Notes: generated by a model from the letters alone, not told the origin. Counted from the first letter of the stretch, positions 11,185 through 20,586 are shown. The stretch is 64,000 nucleotides of DNA from Neolewinella lacunae (GCF_014349155.1 NZ_JACSIT010000118.1:78512-142511), one strand, 5' to 3'. Translations and numbers: made by a program.

Positions 11185-12189
11185 TTACCACCAGGCATGA
11201 AAAGGCTCGTAGCGTTCCTCCAGCTTCATGACGTATTTGGCGATTTTGTAGCATTCCAGGCGCAGGAGATGCCGGTAGGTGACCCGCCGATTAAGCTTGC
11301 GGTGCTGAATACCGTCTTTTAGTTTTTCTTCCCAAGCAGCCACGAAAGCTTTTCGTCCTCGCTCGGAAAGAAAACAGGCATTATCCACCAGATCAAAATC
11401 TTTCGGCCCGAGTTCACGCTTGTTGCACATTCGAAATAGTAAACGGTCTACCAGCAAAGGTTTAAAAATTTCGCTTACGTCCAAGGCAAGGCTGTAGCGC
11501 CGCACTCCTGGTTCATGTAAAAAACTGATCGTTGGGTTTAACTGGCTGTTATAAATGGCATCCAAACACACGGAATAACACAGAGAATTTCCAAAGCTTA
11601 CCAGTGCGTTCAGTTCATTAGTCGGCGGTCTTTTACTACGGCCCTCCCAGGCGTATCCTGGGACAATGATGGGGAAAGCCTCGTAATATAATTGACGACA
11701 ATTTCCCTCAATACCCATCAGCTCGGGAATATCGGCAGCGGTGCCGATCAGCAGGCGGAGCGCTCCCAATTTTTCAATCAAGTATTCCAGTTCTTTTCCC
11801 CGGCCTTGGTAGTACTTTAAATTTTTGAGCATATTAAAAGTAGCACCTTCTACGAACCCGGCGGCGAGGTGGAGCCGGCGTTTGCTCAAGCGGTAAGCAT
11901 TCGTTTGGTTCACGAGCATCTGTCCAGCGAGCAGATGCTCACGGGGGCTAAACGTACCCGTATAGTGCTCATAATAATCAAAAAAATGTACCGGAATATG
12001 CTTGCGGCCCAGAAAATTATATAACGCACTGTTTGCGTCAACACTACCAAAAATATAGAGTGCACTGACGCCCTCCACTGGTAGAAAACGGGGCTTTTGA
12101 TCTTCTTCAGTACCCGTAGGTTCAAATTTCAGGGTATTATCCTGACGGCTCATCCGGCCGGGATTAAACAGGTAATAGGCACGTTTCAT
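11185..12189 (-). CDS. cas1: CRISPR-associated endonuclease Cas1
   Basis: 334 residues from the ATG at 12189, beginning MKRAYYLFNPGRMSRQDN, the usual opening of Bacteroidota type I-B Cas1. A longer frame back to 12294 adds 35 residues unlike the family and runs through a copy of the 18-bp motif, so I reject it. Metal-site regions are visible: the glutamate-bearing helix after LNALVSFGNSLCYS, and FLHEPGVRRYSLALDVSE with the conserved histidine and aspartate. It is the integrase of spacer acquisition and sits between cas4 (130-bp gap) and cas2. Confidence 0.96.
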   Translation of the reverse strand: MKRAYYLFNPGRMSRQDNTLKFEPTGTEEDQKPRFLPVEGVSALYIFGSVDANSALYNFLGRKHIPVHFFDYYEHYTGTFSPREHLLAGQMLVNQTNAYRLSKRRLHLAAGFVEGATFNMLKNLKYYQGRGKELEYLIEKLGALRLLIGTAADIPELMGIEGNCRQLYYEAFPIIVPGYAWEGRSKRPPTNELNALVSFGNSLCYSVCLDAIYNSQLNPTISFLHEPGVRRYSLALDVSEIFKPLLVDRLLFRMCNKRELGPKDFDLVDNACFLSERGRKAFVAAWEEKLKDGIQHRKLNRRVTYRHLLRLECYKIAKYVMKLEERYEPFHAWW

Positions 12190-12256
12190 CATTGCTGGTT
12201 TTGAGACCCGGAAGCAACCCCCAATCCTCCACTTTTCGTATAAGCGAGCAGGATGC

Positions 12257-12274
12257 GGGCGCTTTCGCAGGTGC
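12257..12274 (-). repeat. Dispersed 18-bp motif, copy 3
   Basis: On the minus strand this reads GCACCTGCGAAAGCGCCC, preceded by TTT. It is 68 bp upstream of the cas1 start, in sense orientation, inside the cas4-cas1 gap. Confidence 0.85.
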
Positions 12275-12318
12275 AAAGCAAAGATGAGGAGCAAGGTGGG
12301 GGGAGATCCCCTACAGCA

Positions 12319-12822
12319 TCAAACAAAGCAGAAATCGTGAAACGCGCATTCTCCGCAGTACGATTTTTTCACCAGCGGTGGACATTCATCCAACCCCACA
12401 ATCCTAGCAATTTCTGCCTCCCAGCCCGGGATGGTAACGGACCGGTCAGCCTCAGTAAGTGCCACTTCTAGGGTCCTCCGCTGGGCGGGGTATTCCAGCA
12501 AGCCCGTTGCCCCGGCCACGCCCCGCCGCTCCAGCGCGTACAGGTAGTACTTGAGCTGGGCAACGTGGGCGTGTTCGAGTTTGGGGCTCTTCTTGGTTTC
12601 CTTAACCACCTTGGCTAGTGGATCAAAATGGTCGATCTTCAGAGTGTCGCACACCAATTGGCTCCACTTTTTCGCGCGGCGCTGGTAGGTGGCCCGGTCG
12701 AGCAGTTTGCCAGCCGCAACGTCTACTGAGTTGTCCTCCATCCGAATTTGACGGTGGTGCAGCCAAAGTTTGCGGTGGCAGAGGAGTAGGTAGGTTAGGT
12801 GGGAAGCGGTGTAAGTCATCAT
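12319..12822 (-). CDS. cas4: CRISPR-associated exonuclease Cas4
   Basis: 167 residues from the ATG at 12822, which overlaps the cas3 stop as ATGA; the longer frame to 12843 is less likely. It has a RecB-like nuclease core with an aspartate in KIDHFDP, the motif VVKETKKS, and H-x-x-Q in HAHVAQLKYYLYAL. One cysteine near the N-terminus (LLLCHRKLW) and CGECAFHDFC at the C-terminus are the expected four Fe-S ligands. By family it trims and PAM-selects prespacers together with Cas1-Cas2. Confidence 0.94.
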   Translation of the reverse strand: MMTYTASHLTYLLLCHRKLWLHHRQIRMEDNSVDVAAGKLLDRATYQRRAKKWSQLVCDTLKIDHFDPLAKVVKETKKSPKLEHAHVAQLKYYLYALERRGVAGATGLLEYPAQRRTLEVALTEADRSVTIPGWEAEIARIVGLDECPPLVKKSYCGECAFHDFCFV

Positions 12823-15293
12823 AGCAAGTGGTTTGCTTTCCAATCATAGCCATATAGGCTCAGTAAACCCATCTTTTTATCGTAAGCTCCTTCGCATGCA
12901 TAATAAACCTCAGCGGATTTTTCACGTCCTTTCGCTCCGACCAGCACTGTGGTCAACTTAATAGAGGGCCCTTCCCCGTCTTTCTTCCTGAGTTCACTAC
13001 GAATTTTATAAACAGGGCAGGAGACACCGTGGGCGAGGGCGTACTTTTGAAATTCATTATAGTTTGTAAACCTTGATTCAGGAGCCTGAATCAGCACAGT
13101 TAGCTGATCACTGATGTTACGCGACTGCCAAGTATTCGTTTTAGTATCCTCATCATTATTTCCAGCAGCCCCAACTAACAACCAATTATCCTTGATTAAT
13201 TCGCGGTAATACAATTGATTTTCTATCGTTGCTTCACTGAATTTCATACCATTCTGGTACAATCTGTTTGTATGCTCGACTAGATTCTCTGGCGTCAAAC
13301 GATAATCGTCTGCTTTTTCTATTAAGACTTTGATCTCGGCAAGGGTTTTGGCGTAGGCCGCTATTGGTCGGTACACGGTTCGCTTGCTAGTATCGGATTT
13401 TGTGTCCACCTCAACATATGGCCAGGCGTAAGCTTCTCCTTTATCATCAATTGGCTCCACAACGGCAACTGTCGCGTTCACCTCTGATGCATTGTCTACA
13501 GAGAAGCGAGCTAAACGACCGATCCTTTGTGCTAAACGATCCCACGGGCAACAATCGGTGAGCATCAGCTTAGAACTAATGTTGATGCTCATTTCACCGA
13601 TCTGGGTCATGATAACTATGCCGCTGGCCCGACCATCAGCGTGGGCTTTTTTACCCAAGTTGGCTTCCAACTCTTCTTCAATGCGTTTTTTATCTGGTTC
13701 GGTGAAGCGACTGTGGTAGATCGTCAATGGGGTTTCTCCCACTAGTGGTTCGAGGAATTCGTAATAGGACAGTGCGCGAGCAACAGTATTCGCATAAATT
13801 ATTCCCTGTCCGGCGGTCAACATTTCCTTGAGGAATTCAGCGGTATCTTCCGGTTTGGCAGACGTACCGAGATAGCGCATTTTTTTACGAACATTTTCCG
13901 ATCCCGGTTGCGCCGTTTCCCGAATGAGGTCTTTTACCCGGTAGAGCGACCGCGCGGAATTGGGAACGGTAGCGCTCATGATCAGCGTTGGAACTTTCAG
14001 AATATCCAGTACGTCAAGCAGCGTCTGGATGTTGGCTTGGACGAATTCATCGTAAAAGTCTGTCTCGTCGAAAACCACGCAACTGTTAGCCAGGAAAAAG
14101 AACGTAGAGAAGTGTTGCTCACGCGTTCCAGTCAGGCAAGCTAGCAGGTGATCGATTGTGCAGACCGTTACTGGCGTCGCGAGGTAGCGCGCCAGTTTTT
14201 GGCGTTCTACCTCTTTGCTACCCCAGCTATCATCTCCATTATCGCCATAAAGATTGAAAAAAGCACTACTATGGTAGAGACCTACTTGCGGTTCATCTTC
14301 ACCTTCAGTTCCGCCACCGATTAGATCAGGAATTTGCTCCCGCACAGCCTCCCGCAGGGCATTCGACGTGAATCGGGTGGGCATGGCAATTACCAATCGG
14401 TCAGCTCGCGGAGTTTGGGTTAAGATCTGCCGCTCTGCCCACAACAAACAGGCATAGGTTTTGCCGCTACCCGTCGGCGCACGCAGGATGGTTCGCTGCG
14501 CCTCGGCGAACTTTACGGCAGCATCCTGTACAGGACGAAGGTTGACGTCTACCCCGAATCCTTTGGGACCGGTAAAGGGGATCAGCGGCACCATTCCTTC
14601 GTCGCCCATCCCTTCCCAGCGACTGGCGCGGGTATCGGCCAGTTGTAAAAGAGAGCGAACGGCGGCATATCGATAACGGCGGAGGACCAGCTTATCGAAA
14701 GACTCTCGTTCCGCGGCCTTGTTGCTGCTCCCTCTAAACTGTTTGTAGAATTTGTAATATGGTCCTACTTCCAATCCTGAGCCGTCGGTACCGTCCATTC
14801 GCCAACGCTTTTCTACATATTCTCCCTTAGCCAGTTTACCATGATGGGCAGCTATGGCAGCAACAACTGGTCCGGGTGTTTTCGGACGGTGTTGAGCGAG
14901 GAAATCCAAGGAGGAAAACTCGTGGCGAACACCGGCACAAAAAAGATTGGGAGCTGTTGCTTTTCCTGCTCGCCTTAACTCTTCTTCGTAGCGATGATGC
15001 AGTTCACGGTCCACTTGTTCGGTGGCGAAACCATGCCTGCGTAGCCAGGTATGGTACAGAGCTACATCCTTTGCACAAGCTTCCCTCCAACGATCGCTGA
15101 ATCCTTTACCATAGTCGTGGTATTCTTCTGCGGTAGTGCAAAAATCGTCAAGATCTTCTCCTGTAAGCTGCTTGTACTTATTCGTCCAGAATGGAAACTG
15201 CTTGCGTAGCATTGCGCCTTGCTGCTTTACGTTGTCCGTGTGCTGCCGCAAGGTCAGCCCGCTGGGCTTACCGTATTTAGGCATAGTTCCCAT
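12819..15293 (-). CDS. cas3: CRISPR-associated helicase-nuclease Cas3 (HD-helicase fusion)
   Basis: 824 residues. The N-terminal HD nuclease has H18, H59-D60 (EEYHDYGK), H124 and H150-H151. The superfamily 2 helicase has Walker A APTGSGKT (272-279), a DETD motif II at 409-412, the SAT motif (MSATVP, 439-444) and motif VI QRIGRLAR (589-596). This is the full single-chain Cas3 that nicks and degrades DNA after Cascade binding. All key residues are present, so interference should be functional. It begins 1 bp after the cas7 stop and overlaps cas4 by 4 bp, which indicates translational coupling. Confidence 0.96.
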   Translation of the reverse strand: MGTMPKYGKPSGLTLRQHTDNVKQQGAMLRKQFPFWTNKYKQLTGEDLDDFCTTAEEYHDYGKGFSDRWREACAKDVALYHTWLRRHGFATEQVDRELHHRYEEELRRAGKATAPNLFCAGVRHEFSSLDFLAQHRPKTPGPVVAAIAAHHGKLAKGEYVEKRWRMDGTDGSGLEVGPYYKFYKQFRGSSNKAAERESFDKLVLRRYRYAAVRSLLQLADTRASRWEGMGDEGMVPLIPFTGPKGFGVDVNLRPVQDAAVKFAEAQRTILRAPTGSGKTYACLLWAERQILTQTPRADRLVIAMPTRFTSNALREAVREQIPDLIGGGTEGEDEPQVGLYHSSAFFNLYGDNGDDSWGSKEVERQKLARYLATPVTVCTIDHLLACLTGTREQHFSTFFFLANSCVVFDETDFYDEFVQANIQTLLDVLDILKVPTLIMSATVPNSARSLYRVKDLIRETAQPGSENVRKKMRYLGTSAKPEDTAEFLKEMLTAGQGIIYANTVARALSYYEFLEPLVGETPLTIYHSRFTEPDKKRIEEELEANLGKKAHADGRASGIVIMTQIGEMSINISSKLMLTDCCPWDRLAQRIGRLARFSVDNASEVNATVAVVEPIDDKGEAYAWPYVEVDTKSDTSKRTVYRPIAAYAKTLAEIKVLIEKADDYRLTPENLVEHTNRLYQNGMKFSEATIENQLYYRELIKDNWLLVGAAGNNDEDTKTNTWQSRNISDQLTVLIQAPESRFTNYNEFQKYALAHGVSCPVYKIRSELRKKDGEGPSIKLTTVLVGAKGREKSAEVYYACEGAYDKKMGLLSLYGYDWKANHLL

Positions 15294-15294
15294 C

Positions 15295-16182
15295 TTAGGC
15301 GAATTCAGGACGGTAAAGTTTACCGTCCTTCAGCGCGTCAAGTGCGGCAGTATAAGCTTGATAGACGGATCTTCCATTTCCATCATTGTCATCACCCAGA
15401 AAATAGGTAGCTCCCCGAGCCTCGAGTTCCGCCAGGATGCGCTGTTGGCGGGTCTCATCACTGCTGAAATATTGCATGGCCTTACGGCTCATGCCAGGAT
15501 CCAGTACGATCAGTACGCGGTGCGGTTCGCCTGTGACAGCGTTACGGGCCTGATTAGCGTAATCCACCATCGAGCGTGTGGCATCCAGAAACAAACGAAT
15601 CCGGCGGGCGTGCTCCGCATCATCGATTTTACGTACATAGTTGGTTGCTACGTGTGCTTCCCCTTCGTAAGTGAAAGTCTTCACGGCACCTACAGCCCCG
15701 ATGTCGAGGTGAAAGTTCATTACCATCTCATCTTTTTCGGAGAACTCGTTAAGAGCTAGTGCCTGCTTTTTCTCAGCGTCCTTACCGGACATTTTTAGGC
15801 GCACCAAAAGATCTTGACCAACCTTACTTTCCTGCAAAGAGACTGCGGGTGTGGCCGAGAGCGGTGCGGTCCGTCGGCCGGAATAATCTCCGAGGTTGGT
15901 GTCCAGAAAACCGCCCAGGTCACTGCGAAGATCCGTTTCGATTTTGGTGGAAATCCCGTCTCCATTGCTTACGTAAGTTTCTCCCCGCTCGGGATCGCTT
16001 TCGTTGAGCCGTTCGATGGCAGAAAACAGGACGTGGCGCTGCATTTGCCCACTCACGTAGACTTTGCCGTCGGGGGTGCGCTTCACGCTGCTTGCGTTCC
16101 CGAGTAGTTTTTCACCTCGGTTAGCGGCATGGTTTTCCAGGGTAGCCACGGTAGTGACCAAAATGCTTTTTACGGTAATCAT
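15295..16182 (-). CDS. cas7: Cascade backbone Cas7 (Csp1/DevR-like)
   Basis: 295 residues. It begins MITVKSILVTTVATLENHAANRG and has GETYVSNGDGISTK and DLRSDLGGFLDTNLG, typical of the Cas7/Cst2/DevR superfamily; the gene order best fits the Bacteroidota Csp1 branch of type I-B. It would polymerise along the crRNA spacer. Cas3 follows after 1 bp. The 96-bp gap to the preceding cas8 holds a copy of the 18-bp motif. Confidence 0.88.
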   Translation of the reverse strand: MITVKSILVTTVATLENHAANRGEKLLGNASSVKRTPDGKVYVSGQMQRHVLFSAIERLNESDPERGETYVSNGDGISTKIETDLRSDLGGFLDTNLGDYSGRRTAPLSATPAVSLQESKVGQDLLVRLKMSGKDAEKKQALALNEFSEKDEMVMNFHLDIGAVGAVKTFTYEGEAHVATNYVRKIDDAEHARRIRLFLDATRSMVDYANQARNAVTGEPHRVLIVLDPGMSRKAMQYFSSDETRQQRILAELEARGATYFLGDDNDGNGRSVYQAYTAALDALKDGKLYRPEFA

Positions 16183-16230
16183 ATAGTTATTAAGTTATTG
16201 CACACCGGCCGCCGTTTCCAGTAGATATTT

Positions 16231-16248
16231 AGGCGCGTACGCAGGTGC
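16231..16248 (-). repeat. Dispersed 18-bp motif, copy 4 (one mismatch)
   Basis: On the minus strand this reads GCACCTGCGTACGCGCCT; the last base departs from the consensus. It is 49 bp upstream of the cas7 start in sense orientation. Confidence 0.75.
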
Positions 16249-16278
16249 AAGGGTTAAGTTAAAGCAGTGAAGGGAATT

Positions 16279-17838
16279 TTAATCGATGGAAAAGCCAACG
16301 GATTCGAGTGTGTCGGTGTCGGTAGTAGTTTCTGCAAATTCTTTTTTCTTGCCTTGGTTGAGGCGCATAAAGGCGATCAACAGGTCTTGAGCGACTTTAT
16401 AATCTACTTCTCCGGTAAGAACCGCTTTCATGAAAGGGGCTGACTTCGGGCTAAGGTCATAGCTGGTCATCCGCCCAATCAGCGTACTTACTTGACTGAG
16501 CAACTGGCTGCCACCTTTGGCACTCCGAATGTTGCCCTCCAAGCTGGATAGCACGCGAGATTTGTACTCGGAAATGTTACGCTCAGTAACTCCTTTGTCA
16601 CTGGAATACTTGTCCTTTGCAGCTTTGTAGGCTGCACTATTTAGTGACTTGCCCATTGCCATGGCGGAGTCGACAACTTCTTTGGAAATCTCTTGCATTA
16701 GAAAGTATTTATGGATGAGGGGAAGGAAGGTGACAGGATAATTAGCCCTAACGGACAGGAAACCTCTGAGAGAGGCGGGGTCAAAACGGCGCAGCCAGCG
16801 GTCGAGGTTGCGTTTGAGGTGTTCCCAATGTGGGGATTTGTACTTCTTGGCTGAATCCACGCCTACCAGTTCGATTTTCCAGACTTCGTTCAGGGCGCGA
16901 TACAACTCGCCGTTAGCTGTTATTTCGGTTAGATGGGTGCCGAATTGCTGTTGTCCGTTGTAGTCGTAGCCAATAATCATCATTGGCCGGCCGGCAAGAA
17001 TATCTACCAAACTAACTATCTCCTCCTTGTCTACTTCCTCACCCTGAACAATCAGTCCACTGAATGCGGCCAATAGTTGCAGAATCCCAAAATTGACGTT
17101 GTTTAGTGCATTCCGAAAATTGCCTCGATAAATAGGTGGTCTGCCTATGTATTTCTTCTTTTCCGGATCGTATCTGCCGACGTAGGCATCCGCCAAATCT
17201 TTCTGGATACGGCTGAGTGATTTCAAGTAATCCAGTAACGGATACCCACCTGTAATCGGGCTGCTAAACGGAATGTCTGGAATTAACCCAATGTTGGTAA
17301 AAGTATCGTAGTCTAACGCTGCGGCTTTGTTTGCCGTCGCGGCACCTACAGCAGTGTAGGCGGCAGCCAACAACTCATCTTTGGGATCACTCATCGATTT
17401 GGTACCAGCATTGATCTTTGAAGTCTGCGGAGAAAAGGAGCGTTTCAACTGATAACTTTTGTCTAGCCCCCCTTTCAGCGCTTTTTGCAAAGCCTTGAAC
17501 TCCTGTACCATCATCCCTGAATTATTGGACGTCAGCACGTGTGGTGCTAAGAAAAATCCATTAGCGGCGTTTTGCCCACTCTTGCTCCCTGGGGCCAGGC
17601 GATCAATTTGGTTAAATAAGGAATAGGTAACAGTATCAGCAGCTACGCCTTCGGTGCGGGCTTCAAGCAAAAAACCAAACTGAACCTTAGTAAGGGCTTC
17701 GCCCGCTAGTTCTGCCAGTGCCGTATCGTGTAGTTCGGGCATAGCCTGCATATTGTCAATTCTACTGCGCCAATCATGAATAGCGGCGGCCAGCCCGTAC
17801 CTAGGCAACGGGTGCCAGTTATTAAATCTATCTTCCAT
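16279..17838 (-). CDS. cas8: Cascade large subunit Cas8 (Csp2-like)
   Basis: 519 residues from the ATG at 17838 (MEDRFNNWHPLPRYG); the frame also allows a TTG three codons earlier. I identify it mainly by position, length and overall resemblance to the Csp2/Cas8 family of Bacteroidota type I-B loci; Cas8 proteins are poorly conserved. Visible stretches include NANGFFLAPHVLTSNN-like residues near 100, RGNFRNALNNVNFGILQ and RPMMIIGYDYNGQQQ. Its expected role is PAM recognition and Cas3 recruitment. It overlaps the end of cas5 by 11 bp. Confidence 0.8.
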   Translation of the reverse strand: MEDRFNNWHPLPRYGLAAAIHDWRSRIDNMQAMPELHDTALAELAGEALTKVQFGFLLEARTEGVAADTVTYSLFNQIDRLAPGSKSGQNAANGFFLAPHVLTSNNSGMMVQEFKALQKALKGGLDKSYQLKRSFSPQTSKINAGTKSMSDPKDELLAAAYTAVGAATANKAAALDYDTFTNIGLIPDIPFSSPITGGYPLLDYLKSLSRIQKDLADAYVGRYDPEKKKYIGRPPIYRGNFRNALNNVNFGILQLLAAFSGLIVQGEEVDKEEIVSLVDILAGRPMMIIGYDYNGQQQFGTHLTEITANGELYRALNEVWKIELVGVDSAKKYKSPHWEHLKRNLDRWLRRFDPASLRGFLSVRANYPVTFLPLIHKYFLMQEISKEVVDSAMAMGKSLNSAAYKAAKDKYSSDKGVTERNISEYKSRVLSSLEGNIRSAKGGSQLLSQVSTLIGRMTSYDLSPKSAPFMKAVLTGEVDYKVAQDLLIAFMRLNQGKKKEFAETTTDTDTLESVGFSID

Positions 17839-18646
17839 CTTCAGCAAGTTTAATGCTTACCCAGCCTTCGCTTGTACCAAGGTAAGTCGGTGCGGTAGGT
17901 GTGGCTATCGCCTGGATAAGTAATTGATATGAGGATTCAGTGGCTTTGAAAGGCATCCGATAGGCGCTAGTAGGAACGACGAATCCGCGTTTTTTCGGGC
18001 TAACATAGTATTGCGGGTAACCCTTTTGGACGGTCTTCAAATGTACGTTTCCCACTCGTAGATGATAAATTTCTTCGAGCTCTGTTTGCTTAAACTTCTC
18101 TCCTTCTCCAACTGTAATCTTACTGTCACCTGCACTCCTAGATTGACGAAGCGCTGTAATCAATCCTTCCAAACGGTAATCGTAAATCCTACTCCCCCCA
18201 TAACCTGAAAGCCCTTGATCTTTTAAATGCATCGACCACAAATCATCATAAGTCATTGCTTCTGTTGGATCGTCTGCCTCGGATATCTCAAGGTGGTACT
18301 GAAGAAGGCTAAAGTAGTTAGTCAGTGCTACCTTGGTAGGCTTTCCTTGTAACCAAGGGTGATCTGCGAAAGCATTATTTTTTCGGTTTTGCTTTTTTGC
18401 TGTCTTTGCGAGACCCTTGAGTATCTCTTTACGAAGATCTGGAACAAAATGCCAGCCCAAGGCATTTTCGATCATTCCATACACCATATGTACCGGTGGC
18501 TTTAGCGCCGTACGAAAATAGGTTCCTGGCTGTGAAGCTACCATCGAAAGCGGTGCTAGTGCGGTTATTTCAAGTATGCCCTCCACCGTTAGCTCCGGCG
18601 GTTCAAGGTAAAAACTAAGGTCTAATTGTTCCATTGTACTGATCAT
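17828..18646 (-). CDS. cas5: Cascade subunit Cas5
   Basis: 272 residues. The N-terminal region (LEITALAPLSMVASQPGTYF, then PPVHMVYGMIENALGWHF) is the ferredoxin-like RAMP fold opening typical of Cas5, followed by a long Bacteroidota-type central part and a C-terminal beta segment. Its ATG overlaps the cas6 stop as ATGA. By family it caps the crRNA 5' handle in Cascade. Confidence 0.88.
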   Translation of the reverse strand: MISTMEQLDLSFYLEPPELTVEGILEITALAPLSMVASQPGTYFRTALKPPVHMVYGMIENALGWHFVPDLRKEILKGLAKTAKKQNRKNNAFADHPWLQGKPTKVALTNYFSLLQYHLEISEADDPTEAMTYDDLWSMHLKDQGLSGYGGSRIYDYRLEGLITALRQSRSAGDSKITVGEGEKFKQTELEEIYHLRVGNVHLKTVQKGYPQYYVSPKKRGFVVPTSAYRMPFKATESSYQLLIQAIATPTAPTYLGTSEGWVSIKLAEDGR

Positions 18647-19302
18647 TTTATAGCTCCAAACCCAATTCCCGTACTATTCCCAATGCCCACGTTCCAAGCG
18701 AATGCCAGGCAGTGCGGATCGCCTTCTGCGATGACGGGACAGAGCGAACCTTTGTTTTTGATGCCTCGGTAGGTCGCCATCTTCACGCGTGCCTTATCGT
18801 AGTCACGGTCGAAACGGAGGGATAGGCGGCCTTCCACTCCCGCATGGGCCATCTTGGCGTGCATTGTCTCAGTCATGTAGTCATCCGCCTCCTTATCGGT
18901 GTGGTAGAAAAACTGCTGGGTGCCATCGGCCACCTTTCGCTTGATCAGCACAGGACTCTGCATCATAAAGCGTGCAGTTTCGCCGAAAACAGGTTCCCGT
19001 TGGGGCATGATGCTTTTCACCCTCATCCCCCAGTTGATCTCGGTGTCGGTCTGAAGGCCTTCGATCAAATCTGCCAGCAGGCCGTCATTGGCTGCACTTA
19101 CGTGAAAAGAAGTGCCGTGAGGGAAACTCAAAGCCCCACTGCGCACCTCTCCCCTACCTAGCCAGGAAACGGAGTAAAGGGAGATGCTGTCGTGCTCGGC
19201 GTTCTCACCCAGCCAGCCGTGCAACCGCCCAACCAATTTGTGTTGGTAGTCAAAGGGCACCAGCCTGGTAAAATTTGGAGTTGTGAAGAAGGTAATGCGC
19301 AT
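18643..19302 (-). CDS. cas6: crRNA-processing endoribonuclease Cas6
   Basis: 219 residues. It ends WNVGIGNSTGIGFGAIK, the glycine-rich loop diagnostic of Cas6, and begins MRITFFTTPNFTRLVPFDYQ, the first strand of the RAMP fold. A histidine in the N-terminal third (LVGRLHGWL) is a candidate general base. It cleaves repeats to leave the ATTGAAAC handle. It is the first cas structural gene, 117 bp after the WYL regulator. Confidence 0.92.
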   Translation of the reverse strand: MRITFFTTPNFTRLVPFDYQHKLVGRLHGWLGENAEHDSISLYSVSWLGRGEVRSGALSFPHGTSFHVSAANDGLLADLIEGLQTDTEINWGMRVKSIMPQREPVFGETARFMMQSPVLIKRKVADGTQQFFYHTDKEADDYMTETMHAKMAHAGVEGRLSLRFDRDYDKARVKMATYRGIKNKGSLCPVIAEGDPHCLAFAWNVGIGNSTGIGFGAIK

Positions 19303-19329
19303 GGGCTTGAATTGATGGCGTAAAGGTCA

Positions 19330-19362
19330 TATGCCCCCTGGGGGAGAATCCCCTCCGGGGTT
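19330..19362 (-). other. G/C-rich hairpins between WYL regulator and cas6
   Basis: The gap 19303-19419 contains CCCCCTGGGGG and GGGGAGAATCCCC, which can fold into alternative short hairpins. They could attenuate read-through from the regulator into cas6. I see no T-run and no copy of the 18-bp motif here. Confidence 0.35.
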
Positions 19363-19419
19363 GAGGTTTTCTGAATTTTGTGGTAGATACTTGCCAATGA
19401 GGCACTAGCATCCACCACC

Positions 19420-20337
19420 TTACTCGGCACTAGAGTACCGTGCTAGAAGGTCTTTGGCATCTGCCACTATTAGATCTCTTAAGCCGTCCGGGGAATGAAT
19501 TGTCACGTCTTCCCAATTAGCCATGATGAATTGTCGCAACCCAATGTACTTATGGTTCACCCTGCCTGAAAACTGGTAAGTGTTCTCTTCCATGCCTTTG
19601 CGGACGCAGAGCCGGGCGTGGGGATTCCGCTCGATGAGGTCGTTGTAGGCACTCACTTTGAGGGTGAGATCTACCAGAACCGTGCGCTTATCGACAATAC
19701 TAAAGGCATCGCTTGGGTGATGGGAGTGCTGAGATTCGTACATCCAAGGCTCATTCAGCACCGTAACCCGATCCATGCGGCTGAGCATGAAGTGGGCGGT
19801 TCGCAACTTTTCGGTATCGTAAGCCCGGATCATACCATTCTCTGGTTCCAGCCCAAAAACCTCCACTTTGCGGTCCCGCTCGTTGTTGCTGCTGCGGCTG
19901 CGGTAGTTGACCAAAAGCACCCGCCGCTTTTCCCGGATGGCTTCCTCCAGGCAGTTGATTTTCTCCAGTTCCGGTCGGCGCAGCGCCTCAAGCCCGAGCG
20001 ATTGGAAGTCCAGCAGGCTATCAATCTTGTTGGCAAGTTGCATCGCCTCAGCGGTAGGTAGCTTTCCCAGGGCGTCCCGAATCCTCGCCTTATCGGCTTC
20101 ATTCAAGGGCGAGAGGTAACCCAACTCTTTGAATCCTGTGGTGGGCAGTACATAGTAGCGATTGTGATTATCGTGTTCTACCTGAATACCCGCCGCCCGA
20201 ATATGATTCAAATGATCCCGCACACTGGAGCGGTCTTCCAGGCCCACGAAAGCACCGAGTTGCTTACTGGTCAATCGCTTTGGCGCGGCCAAAAGCTTGA
20301 GCAAGATCCGGAGGGTTTTTGTACTGGGGGAATCCAT
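19420..20337 (-). CDS. HTH-WYL transcriptional regulator of the cas operon
   Basis: 305 residues. An N-terminal winged helix (TLRILLKLLAAPKRLTSKQLG followed by SSVRDHLNHIRAAG) is joined to a WYL-type sensing domain (about residues 130-220, with VLLVNYRSRSSN and VEVFGLEPENGMIRAYDTEKLR) and a C-terminal extension. WYL proteins next to CRISPR loci often repress or induce them by binding nucleic acid or nucleotide ligands; which applies here is unknown. It is the promoter-proximal gene of the minus-strand cas operon, so it is probably autoregulated. Confidence 0.85.
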   Translation of the reverse strand: MDSPSTKTLRILLKLLAAPKRLTSKQLGAFVGLEDRSSVRDHLNHIRAAGIQVEHDNHNRYYVLPTTGFKELGYLSPLNEADKARIRDALGKLPTAEAMQLANKIDSLLDFQSLGLEALRRPELEKINCLEEAIREKRRVLLVNYRSRSSNNERDRKVEVFGLEPENGMIRAYDTEKLRTAHFMLSRMDRVTVLNEPWMYESQHSHHPSDAFSIVDKRTVLVDLTLKVSAYNDLIERNPHARLCVRKGMEENTYQFSGRVNHKYIGLRQFIMANWEDVTIHSPDGLRDLIVADAKDLLARYSSAE

Positions 20338-20586
20338 TGTTTCAGTTTAGGTGAAAAGTTGATGGGTAGGTATAGGTAGGCAGCTCGAGCTTCACTCAAT
20401 ATTGGAAAGGCAGCAGGTAGGTAGCGTAAAGCTCGAAAAAGAAAAGGAATAGGCTTAGGGAACTCACTGGAGCAAGAACGGCTATTGCATCTTGCTATGG
20501 TGAGTCCGCATTTTTCACAGGCGCAAGTTAAAACAATTTTCCAAAGTTACAAGCGCTAAGAATTTGGCGAGTCGGATAATTTACCC
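20338..20586 (-). promoter_or_regulatory. Upstream region of the WYL-cas operon
   Basis: A 249-bp gap. A TAACTTTG box on the minus strand (20542-20549) matches the -7 consensus but lacks a TTTG 19 bp upstream of it. Between 20366 and 20435 the words GTAGGTA and GCTCGA recur as two related direct copies and could be regulator sites; this is conjecture. Confidence 0.35.
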
